Below are positions 18,011 through 29,186 of a stretch of 60,785 bases of DNA, piece after piece. Under the pieces are notes generated by a model. The model did not search any database, had not been told where the DNA came from, and worked only from the letters and a program-made list of their open reading frames with translations. A program made the translations under genes and the position numbers. The first letter of the stretch is position 1; the number at the start of each line of letters is the position of its first letter. This DNA comes from Deltaproteobacteria bacterium Ga0077539 (GTDB taxonomy: Bacteria > Myxococcota_A > Polyangia > Polyangiales > Ga0077539): positions 1 through 60,785 of the forward strand of contig LNEO01000337.1 in the NCBI GenBank assembly GCA_001465015.1, read 5' to 3'.

Positions 18011-19573
18011 TCACTTGAGGGGACGCGTCGTGTGCTCTTTGCCGTCGAAGCGCAGGATCGACGGCCGCGTCTCGACAGTGCTGACGATCGCGCATGGACG
18101 GCGCCAGACTCGGGTGATGTTCTCGAGCGTGCGACGGGCCTTCTCGAGGTCGAGGTCGACGCCCTGGTGCTCGTGCTTGAGCAACAGCTCGCCGCGGTTC
18201 TCGAAGTTGGCGTCCTCGACGGCGATGAACGGGCTGCCGAAGTTGGTGAGCTGCGCGAGGAGCTTGTCCTTCACGGACTTGAACTCGCGCGTGTCGATCT
18301 CGAAGCGCTCGTTACGGTTGGACCAACCGAAGGTGTAGAGCTTGTTTTCGATCACGAAATCCGGCGTCAAAAACTCATCGATCAGCGTCACGTCCGTGTA
18401 GAGCGCGCGCACTTCGAAGATCTTGCGTCGGCCCAGGTCCAGCTTGAGGTCCCAGTTCTTGCGCTCTTCGAGGTCGTTGCAGTCTTCCCAGTCCTTGCCG
18501 AACTGCCCGCGGTTCCACCGCTCTTCGATGTGGCGAAACAGCTCGACGCCGAGCTTGTACGGGTTGAGCCTGCCGCCGGCGGTCGAGAGCACAGAGGCGT
18601 TGCGATCGGCGTAGTCGACGATCTCGTCTCCGGTCGCGGCGTAGCCCGTCATGATCTTCGAGTGCCAGTAGCTCGCCCAGCCCTCGTTCATGATCTTGGT
18701 CTGCGCTTGAGGCCAGAAGTAATAAGCCTCCTCGCGGATGATCTCCAAGATGTCCCGCTCCCAGCGCGCGAGCGGCGCGTGCTCGAGCAAGAACGCGAGC
18801 ACGTCCCTGCGCGGCGTCTCGGGAAACTTCTTGCTCCGGTCCCGCTCGGCCTCGAGCTTCTTCTTCTCGGCCTCGAGCGCCTCTCGCGGGTTGACGAAGG
18901 GCTGCATGTAGTCGACCGCTTGAAAACGTGTGAGCTCTACGGGCTCTGGCTCTTCGTCGCTCACCAGCGGGCGCTGGCGGCCCTCGAGCAGCCTGCCCGG
19001 CGGGTCGATGAGGTTCTCGAGCGAGAGGCACACGTCGATAAACGACTCGACCGCCTCGATCCCGTGCCGCTCGACGTGCCGACGAATGCGGGTCGAGTGG
19101 TTGGCAAACGCGTCGATCCATTTGCGAGAAGGCAGGTTGGCCGCGCGCGAGACGACGAGGTCCTCGGCGGCCGAGGGCGGCCGTCGGTCCTGGTCGGTGA
19201 GCTTGAAGGCGAAGTTGTTCTTGAAGAAATCGTTGTGGCCGCACACGTGGGCCATCACGAGCTTCTGATCGACCAGCGAGTTGCCCTCGAGCAGATACGC
19301 CACGGCCGGGTTGTTGTTGATGACCATCTCGTAGATGCGAGACAGCCCCCACTCGCTCGACTTCTTGAGCCGCTCGTAGTCCATCCCCCAGCGCCAGTGC
19401 GGGTACCTCGTCGGAAACCCGCCAAACGCAGCCACCTCGTTCATCTCGTCGAACGAGAGCACCTCGAACACTTGGGGAAAGATGTCCAACCCCAGCTTTC
19501 GAGCGTGATCCTCGATGTTGACCTGCCAGTGCTCGAGGTAGCTCGGCAGCTCGCGCTTCGTTCCCATGGCCAT
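18011..19573 (-). CDS. spoVR: SpoVR family protein
   Basis: The 520-aa protein carries the family hallmarks: FPTRYPHWRWGMDYERLKK, IYEMVINNNPAVAYLLEGN, VMAHVCGHNDFFKNN, YYFWPQAQTKIMNEGWASYW and the late KLYTFGW region. SpoVR proteins (E. coli YcgB, Bacillus SpoVR) are cytoplasmic and of unresolved biochemistry. They are usually encoded with a DUF444 protein and the kinase PrkA/YeaG in stress and sporulation operons. Here the DUF444 gene ends 7 nt upstream, but no PrkA gene is in the window. Spore formation or starvation response is a reasonable inference. ATGs at 19573 and 19567 are equivalent starts. Confidence 0.95.
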   Translation of the reverse strand: MAMGTKRELPSYLEHWQVNIEDHARKLGLDIFPQVFEVLSFDEMNEVAAFGGFPTRYPHWRWGMDYERLKKSSEWGLSRIYEMVINNNPAVAYLLEGNSLVDQKLVMAHVCGHNDFFKNNFAFKLTDQDRRPPSAAEDLVVSRAANLPSRKWIDAFANHSTRIRRHVERHGIEAVESFIDVCLSLENLIDPPGRLLEGRQRPLVSDEEPEPVELTRFQAVDYMQPFVNPREALEAEKKKLEAERDRSKKFPETPRRDVLAFLLEHAPLARWERDILEIIREEAYYFWPQAQTKIMNEGWASYWHSKIMTGYAATGDEIVDYADRNASVLSTAGGRLNPYKLGVELFRHIEERWNRGQFGKDWEDCNDLEERKNWDLKLDLGRRKIFEVRALYTDVTLIDEFLTPDFVIENKLYTFGWSNRNERFEIDTREFKSVKDKLLAQLTNFGSPFIAVEDANFENRGELLLKHEHQGVDLDLEKARRTLENITRVWRRPCAIVSTVETRPSILRFDGKEHTTRPLK

Positions 19574-19580
19574 GGCGCTG

Positions 19581-20699
<1,119 letters not shown>

Positions 20700-20733
20700 A
20701 CCGAGAGCGTAGCGCAACCTTCGCGAGTGACCG

Positions 20734-21684
20734 CTACACATCCACGATGACGCGCGCCTCCCAGCCGTCGTCGCCCGACTGCTCGACGCGCATGTCGTGG
20801 TATGTGATGGCCTTGACCGCCGTTCCCACCTCGTGACGGCCTTCGTCGAGGGGCTCGCCGAGGATCATTCCCCGCACCCAACGCGGGCCGTCCTCGGTCA
20901 CGCACACTCTGCGCGCGGCGAAGCGACGGGCGTCCAGCGTGAAGAGCACCTCCGCCAGCCACGCGTGCATTCGCTCGCAATCGTCCACGAACCCTTCGGC
21001 CCCTTCGGGGGCGCTCGCCTCGACGGGCAACACCCGCAGGGGCCGCACGCTCGTTCGGTGAACCATCGTGTTGCCCAGCGCTTCGGCGCACCCGGCGAGC
21101 AGGTCCGCTCGGTCGATCGCTCGCACGTCGAAGCCCTCGTCCGCGGTGTGATCCAGCACTTCGATCGTCTCGAAGCCCTCGCCGAGCGCGAAGCTCGCCT
21201 CGCCGTCCCCCCCGTTGCCGCCGCCGTTGCCGAGTGACGCGAGCACATCTCGGTAGCGCCGATCGTCCCTGGGATCTCTCGCCTCGGGCACAAGCTCGAC
21301 CAGCGGAGCCAGCGCAAACCCACGCTCCATCAGCCTCGCGTGCGGAACCACCAGCGACTCGCTCGCGTGCGTCTCCCCTTCGATCCAGAGGACATCCACG
21401 TCGATCGTACGCGGACCCCAGCGGACCGTTCGCTCGCGGCCGAGCTTGTCTTCGAGCCTGAGCGCGATCGACAAGAGCGCCTCGGGGGGCGCGTCGCTTC
21501 GCACGAGCACAGCGCAGTTGGCGAAATCCGGCTGCACAGGCCCAACCGGCTTGGTGATTCGCACACGCGCGTCCGTCACGTTGCCGTCGAACGCGTACGC
21601 AAACAAATCGTGCGCCGCGCGCAACATCGAGAACCGACCGCCGAGGTTGCTCCCGAGCCCGAACACGACGCGACGCATGGACAT
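20734..21684 (-). CDS. folK: Fusion of HPPK (FolK) and archease
   Basis: Residues 1-160 of this 316-aa protein are 6-hydroxymethyl-7,8-dihydropterin pyrophosphokinase: FGLGSNLGGR, RWGPRTIDVDVLW and HARLMERGFALAPL match the folate enzyme signatures. After a Gly/Asn linker (GNGGGNGG), residues 175-316 are an archease: LDHTADEGFDVRA at its start and GEPLDEGRHEVGTAVKAITYH near its end. Archease is the activating partner of RNA ligase RtcB and normally stands alone or beside rtcB, which is not in this window. The fusion joins folate synthesis to an RNA-repair cofactor fold. Both halves look intact. Two ATGs (21684, 21678) are possible starts. Confidence 0.93.
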   Translation of the reverse strand: MSMRRVVFGLGSNLGGRFSMLRAAHDLFAYAFDGNVTDARVRITKPVGPVQPDFANCAVLVRSDAPPEALLSIALRLEDKLGRERTVRWGPRTIDVDVLWIEGETHASESLVVPHARLMERGFALAPLVELVPEARDPRDDRRYRDVLASLGNGGGNGGDGEASFALGEGFETIEVLDHTADEGFDVRAIDRADLLAGCAEALGNTMVHRTSVRPLRVLPVEASAPEGAEGFVDDCERMHAWLAEVLFTLDARRFAARRVCVTEDGPRWVRGMILGEPLDEGRHEVGTAVKAITYHDMRVEQSGDDGWEARVIVDV

Positions 21685-21774
21685 CGCGGGATCGTCGCCT
21701 CGACCGGGCCCCTGCGTCGACTGCGAAGTACAGGGCTTCCGTTTGCGCCCGCTCTGCACCACCCTCGTACACCC

Positions 21775-22863
21775 ATGTCCTTGTTTTCTCCGTCGCTGCT
21801 CGATCGCATGCGCCGCTCTCCGGCGTGGGCGGACGGGCGCTTCAAGAACCGCATCGAAACCAAGCTCGAAGTGCGTCCGTCCTGGGACACGACGCGGCGG
21901 TTTCTCTTCGACGGTGACCTCCGCAGGCCCCAGGGACCGCTTCCATCCGTCGCCGTCGACCGCGCTGTTCTCACAGGCCCCGTCCACGATGGCGTCCGCG
22001 TGACGTGGCTCGGCCACTCGACGTCGCTCGTCGAAGTGGCAGGCCATCGCGTGCTGCTCGACCCGGTGTGGAGCGAGCGAGCGTCGCCGACGGACCTCGT
22101 GGGACCCAAGCGGTTTCAGCCCGTTCCCATCGCGATCGACGCGGTGCCGATGCCGGATTTCGTGCTGGTCTCTCACGATCACTACGACCACCTCGACGGC
22201 GAGGCGATCATGTCCCTCGCTCGCCGAGGAGCCCGCTTCGTCACGACGCTCGGCGTCGGCGCGCGGCTCGAGCGCTGGGGCGTCGACCCATCACGAGTCA
22301 CGCAGCTCGACTGGTGGCAAGAGCACAAGGCCGCCCCGGGACTCACCGTGCGCGCGATGCCTGCGAGGCATTTTTCAGGGCGTTCGATCGACGATCGCAA
22401 CAAGACCCTCTGGGCCTCCTGGTCGATCGAGGCCGGCGGTCAGCGGGTCTTCTTCGGCGGCGACGGCGGGATGGACGCCGACTGCTTCACGGAGATCGGC
22501 GAGCGAGCAGGGCCCTTCGACCTGACCATGCTCGAGGTCGGGGCGTTCGATGAATCATGGGCCAGTATTCATCTTGGCCCGCAAAATGCAGTCAAAGCGC
22601 AGACGCTCTTGAAGGGCAAGCTGCTGCTCCCGGTGCACTGGGGCACCTTCGACCTCGCGCTGCACGCGTGGGACCAGCCCGTCGAAGAGCTGCTCGTCGC
22701 CGCCAAACGCGAGCAAATCGCGTTGGCCCTGCCGCGATTGGGCGAGAGCGTGATCCCCGGCGACCGCGTCCCCACCGGCGCGTGGTGGAGAGCCGCGCAA
22801 GAGGCTCGCGTCAGCGCCGCGTGGGGAGAGGCGCAGACCGCCCCGGCGGCCGCGCGCAAGTAG
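21775..22863 (+). CDS. Metallo-beta-lactamase-fold hydrolase (NAPE-PLD/UlaG-like)
   Basis: The 362-aa protein has the zinc motif HDHYDH (residues 134-139), preceded by WLGHSTSLVEVAGHRVLLDPV, typical of the NAPE-phospholipase D / L-ascorbate lactonase branch of the fold. Later motifs are ARHFSGR, FFGGDGGMDADCF, and LPVHWGTFDLALH, which supply the remaining metal ligands. No signal peptide is seen, so it probably acts in the cytoplasm on a phosphodiester or lactone. It is divergent from the folK-archease gene with about 90 nt between starts and convergent with pntB. Confidence 0.9.
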   Translation: MSLFSPSLLDRMRRSPAWADGRFKNRIETKLEVRPSWDTTRRFLFDGDLRRPQGPLPSVAVDRAVLTGPVHDGVRVTWLGHSTSLVEVAGHRVLLDPVWSERASPTDLVGPKRFQPVPIAIDAVPMPDFVLVSHDHYDHLDGEAIMSLARRGARFVTTLGVGARLERWGVDPSRVTQLDWWQEHKAAPGLTVRAMPARHFSGRSIDDRNKTLWASWSIEAGGQRVFFGGDGGMDADCFTEIGERAGPFDLTMLEVGAFDESWASIHLGPQNAVKAQTLLKGKLLLPVHWGTFDLALHAWDQPVEELLVAAKREQIALALPRLGESVIPGDRVPTGAWWRAAQEARVSAAWGEAQTAPAAARK

Positions 22864-22880
22864 CGAAGCGCCAGCGGCGC

Positions 22881-22910
22881 GGGAGCAACGGCGCGGGAGT
22901 CTCTGCTCCC
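22881..22910. terminator. Possible bidirectional hairpin terminator
   Basis: GGGAGCA (22881-22887) pairs with TGCTCCC (22904-22910). An alternative inner stem uses GGGAG at 22895. It lies in the 64-nt gap between the convergent hydrolase and pntB genes. No T tract follows, so termination efficiency is uncertain. Confidence 0.4.
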
Positions 22911-22927
22911 TCGCGCTCGCGTCTCGC

Positions 22928-24379
22928 TCAGCCCTTCGCCTTGACCGCGGTGACCAGCGCGTCGACGCTCTTCTTGGCGTCGCCGAAGAGCATCCTGCAG
23001 TTCTCGTGAAAGAACAGCGGGTTCTCGATGCCTGCGTATCCCGCGGCCATCCCGCGTTTGCTCACGACCACCATGGCGCTCTTCCACACTTCGAGCACCG
23101 GCATGCCATAGATCGGGCTGCCAGGATCATCGAGCGCGGCGGGGTTGACGATGTCGTTGGCGCCGATCACGAGCACGACGTCCGTCTGCGGAAAATCGTG
23201 GTTGATCTCTTCCATCTCGAGCACGATGTCGTACGGAACGCCCGCCTCCGCGAGCAGCACGTTCATGTGCCCCGGCAGGCGTCCCGCCACTGGGTGAATG
23301 GCGAAGCGCACCTTCACGCCCTTGTCCCGCAGCGTTCGGCACAGCTCGTTGACGGAGTTTTGCGCGCGCGCCACGGCCATCCCGTAGCCCGGAACGACGA
23401 TCACGCTCTTGGCGTTGGCGAGCCGCTCGCCGAGCTCGTCGGCCTTGATTTCGCGCACCTCGCCTTCGACCGGCGCGACGCTGGTCTTGGACTCTCCTGT
23501 GCCGAAGCCGCCGAACACGACGTTGAGGATCGAGCGGTTCATCGCGCGGCACATGATGATCGAGAGGATGGTCCCGCTCGCTCCGACGAGGGCCCCCGTC
23601 ACGATCAAGAGGTCGTTGTTGAGCACGAAGCCCGCGGACGCCGCGGCCCAGCCCGAGTAGCTGTTGAGCAGCGAGACGACCACGGGCATGTCCGCGCCGC
23701 CGATCGCCATGACGAGGTGCACGCCCAGCACGCCCGCGAGCGCGGTCATCACCAGCATCCACACGAGCCCCGACGAGCCCGCGGCGCCCACGAAGGGAAA
23801 AGCCATCGCCACGATCGCCAACACGATCACCAGGTTGAGAAAATGCCGCCCGGGCAAGAGCAGCGGCTTGCCCGAGATCGATCCCTTCAGCTTCGCCCAC
23901 GCGATCACGCTGCCGGTGAAGGTCAGCGCGCCGATGGCGATCCCGATCCACAGCTCGATCCGGTGAACGATCCGCGCCGCCGCGCCGTGCGCCGCTTGCG
24001 CCGCGCCCACCACGGTCGTGCTCGCTGCGTGCGACTCGGGTCCGAGGTACGAGCTCACTCCCACGAGCACCGCCGCGAGCCCCACAAACGAGTGGAGGAT
24101 CGCCACGAGCTCGGGCATGCCGGTCATCTCGACGCGCCTCGCCATCGATCCGCCGACGATCGCGCCGATGCCGATCGCCCCGCCGAGCAGGGCCATCGCG
24201 GTCGCTCCCGCGCCGTGCTGCAGCCACGTGATCGCCGTCACGACGATGGCGATCACCATGCCCAACACGCCGAAGAGGTTTCCTGTCTTCGCGGTCTCTT
24301 GCTTCGAAAGCCCGCCGAGCGAGCGGATGAAGAGGACGCCCGCGATCAGGTACGCGACGATGCTCATCCCTGGCGTCAT
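22928..24379 (-). CDS. pntB: NAD(P) transhydrogenase subunit beta
   Basis: The 483-aa membrane protein has about eight or nine N-terminal transmembrane helices (for example AYLIAGVLFIRSLGGL, LGMVIAIVVTAITWL). The C-terminal NADP(H)-binding domain III carries VVPGYGMAVARAQ, GRLPGHMNVLLAEA, VLVIGANDIVNPAA and SKRGMAAGYAGI, all diagnostic. With PntA it uses the proton-motive force to reduce NADP+ with NADH in the inner membrane. The ATG at 24379 overlaps the pntA stop (ATGA), showing translational coupling. Length is close to the E. coli subunit (462 aa). Confidence 0.97.
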   Translation of the reverse strand: MTPGMSIVAYLIAGVLFIRSLGGLSKQETAKTGNLFGVLGMVIAIVVTAITWLQHGAGATAMALLGGAIGIGAIVGGSMARRVEMTGMPELVAILHSFVGLAAVLVGVSSYLGPESHAASTTVVGAAQAAHGAAARIVHRIELWIGIAIGALTFTGSVIAWAKLKGSISGKPLLLPGRHFLNLVIVLAIVAMAFPFVGAAGSSGLVWMLVMTALAGVLGVHLVMAIGGADMPVVVSLLNSYSGWAAASAGFVLNNDLLIVTGALVGASGTILSIIMCRAMNRSILNVVFGGFGTGESKTSVAPVEGEVREIKADELGERLANAKSVIVVPGYGMAVARAQNSVNELCRTLRDKGVKVRFAIHPVAGRLPGHMNVLLAEAGVPYDIVLEMEEINHDFPQTDVVLVIGANDIVNPAALDDPGSPIYGMPVLEVWKSAMVVVSKRGMAAGYAGIENPLFFHENCRMLFGDAKKSVDALVTAVKAKG

Positions 24380-25989
24380 CGCGAGCCTCCGTCCCTCTGA
24401 AACATCTTGAGCATCCGTTGGGTCACCAAGAACCCTCCCGCGATGTTGACCGTCGCGACGAGCACCGCCGCCGCGCCGAGGATCGTCGCCACCCCGAAGT
24501 CGCCGCCGACCTGCAGCATGCCTCCGACGACGATGATCCCCGAGATGGCGTTGGTCACGCTCATGAGCGGCGTGTGCAGCGAGGGGCTCACGCTCCAGAT
24601 GACCTGCCAACCCACGAAGCACGCGAGAACAAACACCGTAAAGTGCTGCAAAAAGTCCTGCGGAGCGAAGCGCCCGAGCACGAACAGCAGCCCGACCACC
24701 ACCATCCCGAACAAGTTGTTCACCCACGCGCGTCGCGTCGGCGACGTCACGTCGTGCTGCTTGGGCTTGGCGTCCGCAGGCGGCGGCGGGATGCTCTTGA
24801 TCGTCGCGCTCGAAGCGGCCGGCGCCGTTGTCTGCGCGGGCTTGCTCGCCTTGGGCGCCGCGGGAGAGGGCTCTTTGCGCGGCGGAGGCGGCAGCTCTTC
24901 GCCGTTGTGCACGACGAGCGCCGGTCGAATGACCTCGTCTTCGAGGTCCACCTTGAACTTGTCCCCGCCGCCCATGTCCGTGAGCAGATGGACGATGTTG
25001 TTGGCGAAGAAGCGGCTCGCGACGGAGGCCATCCGCGAGGTCATGTCCGTGAAGCCGATGATCTTCACGCCGTTGTAGTCAGCGATTTGCCCGGGGACCG
25101 TGAGCTCGCAGTTGCCGCCCTGCTCCGCGGCGAGGTCGACGATGATGCTCCCAGGGACGAGACAGTCGACCACGTCGCGAGGCAAGAGGATCGGCGCTTT
25201 GGTGCCCGGCACGAGCGCGGTCGTGACGATCACGTTCACCTCGCGCGCCTGCTGTCTGAACAGCTCCATCTCCGCGGCGATGAACTCTGGGCTCATCACC
25301 TTCGCGTATCCGCCACCACCATCGCCGCTCTCTTGGATGGTCACCTCGAGGAAGGTCGCGCCCATGCTCTCGACCTGCTCTCTCGCCGCGGCGCGCGTGT
25401 CGAACGCGCGCACCTCCGCGCCGAGCGCCCTCGCTGCGCCGATGGCCGCGAGCCCTGCTACGCCCGCACCAATAATCAAGACCTTCGCGGGCGGGGCGCT
25501 CCCTGCGGCGGTGACCGCCTTTCCGAAGAGGCCCTGATAGACCGCGGCGGCCTCGAGGATCGCGCGATAGCCCGCGAGGTTTCCCATCGAGCTCAACACG
25601 TCCATCTTCTGCGCGCGCGTGACGCGCGGGATGCGCTCGAGCGCCAACGCGCTCGCCTTGCGCGCCACCACCGCGGGGACGATCGCCGGATTTCGCTCGG
25701 GCTGCAGCAGCGACACGAGCAGACAGCCTTCGCGCAGCAGCTCAGCCTCTTCGACGCTGGGCGGTCGCACCTTCACCAGCACGTCGCTCGACTCGTAGAG
25801 CGCTCGCTGATCCGCGATGATCTTCGCCCCTTCGCGCTCGTAGGCGTCGTCGGCGATGCCGGCGTTGACTCCAGCGCCCTGCTCGATGGCGACCTCGAAC
25901 CCGAGGCCGACGAGCTTCTTGATCGACTCGGGCGTCGCTGCGACGCGACGCTCTTGCTCTGCCCGTTCTTTCGCGACTCCGACCCTCAT
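24376..25989 (-). CDS. pntA: NAD(P) transhydrogenase subunit alpha
   Basis: The 537-aa protein begins RVGVAKERAEQERRVAATPE and has the NAD-binding GAGVAGLAAIGAARALGAEV with the domain I features RAFDTRAAA and EQGGNCELTVPG. A Pro/Lys/Ala-rich linker (about residues 380-425) precedes a C-terminal membrane domain with three or four helices (LFGMVVVGLLFVLGRFAP, FVLACFVGWQVIWSV). It is therefore a one-piece alpha subunit, slightly longer than E. coli PntA because of the linker. It pairs with PntB downstream. The start at 25989 is the standard family N-terminus; the in-frame sequence further upstream is read from the repeat array and is not protein. Confidence 0.97.
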   Translation of the reverse strand: MRVGVAKERAEQERRVAATPESIKKLVGLGFEVAIEQGAGVNAGIADDAYEREGAKIIADQRALYESSDVLVKVRPPSVEEAELLREGCLLVSLLQPERNPAIVPAVVARKASALALERIPRVTRAQKMDVLSSMGNLAGYRAILEAAAVYQGLFGKAVTAAGSAPPAKVLIIGAGVAGLAAIGAARALGAEVRAFDTRAAAREQVESMGATFLEVTIQESGDGGGGYAKVMSPEFIAAEMELFRQQAREVNVIVTTALVPGTKAPILLPRDVVDCLVPGSIIVDLAAEQGGNCELTVPGQIADYNGVKIIGFTDMTSRMASVASRFFANNIVHLLTDMGGGDKFKVDLEDEVIRPALVVHNGEELPPPPRKEPSPAAPKASKPAQTTAPAASSATIKSIPPPPADAKPKQHDVTSPTRRAWVNNLFGMVVVGLLFVLGRFAPQDFLQHFTVFVLACFVGWQVIWSVSPSLHTPLMSVTNAISGIIVVGGMLQVGGDFGVATILGAAAVLVATVNIAGGFLVTQRMLKMFQRDGGSR

Positions 25990-26155
25990 TCGAGCCGGCG
26001 AGTGTACGTGGCAAGCACGGGCACCTAATCGAGAAAGATCTGCACCCCTTCGCCAGTGCCAGCGCAACGCGATCGTGACGCACCGCGCCACCCCGGCTGA
26101 GTAAGCGACATCCCCCTGCGAGCGCGTCCGCAGCGAACGACCCCGGGCGTGACGG

Positions 26156-26237
26156 GCGCATGCAACAAGTGCATGCGCATGGGCGCCGTGCTCGGCGGGG
26201 CGTCGTGGGCCAGAGCGCATGCACTTGTTGCATGCGC
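26156..26237. repeat. Perfect 23-bp inverted repeat with 36-bp spacer
   Basis: The left arm at 26156-26178 starts GCGCATGCAACAAGTG. The right arm at 26215-26237 is its exact reverse complement, starting GCGCATGCACTTGTTG. Each arm also holds nested GCATGC palindromes. It lies in the 334-nt gap between acnA and pntA, immediately beside a 14-bp tandem array, so the region upstream of pntA can form a long cruciform or RNA hairpin. No coding gene is seen in this gap. Confidence 0.92.
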
Positions 26238-26300
26238 TCGCCCCCATGCGCTCGCCCCATGCGCTCGCCCCCATGCGCTCGCCCCCATGCGCTCGCCCCC
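26231..26300. repeat. Five-copy 13-14-bp tandem array
   Basis: The unit CATGCGCTCGCCCC begins at 26231, 26245, 26258, 26272 and 26286, with the C run varying by one base. The first copy overlaps the right arm of the inverted repeat. On the pntA strand the unit reads GGGGCGAGCGCATG, so it supplies several chance ATGs upstream of pntA. The array starts 24 nt from the acnA stop codon. Confidence 0.9.
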
Positions 26301-26323
26301 CCTGCGAGCGCGTTACGACGCGC

Positions 26324-29028
<2,705 letters not shown>

Positions 29029-29186
29029 GATGGAGCGGGAATTTGCCCGACTACCACGCGCCGTCAATGCGCGAATGGCAACGATTCGCTCTCTGCCACC
29101 ATAAACGAAATCGATGACGCGCCGTCCCGGGCATCACTGACGGCGAATAGCCCGTCCAGCGGCAGCCAAAGCGTCCACAGGGGCGC

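Noticed and set aside
25990..26274. Extended N-terminus of PntA
   Set aside because: The extra residues are read from repeat and spacer DNA (GASAW repeats); the family N-terminus starts at 25989.
26231..26300. CRISPR-like array
   Set aside because: Units of 14 bp are contiguous with no spacers of 25-40 bp and no cas genes.
29080..29100. sigma54 promoter upstream of acnA (TGGCAACGATTCGCT)
   Set aside because: The GG to GC spacing is one base short of the -24/-12 consensus and the strand is opposite to the gene.
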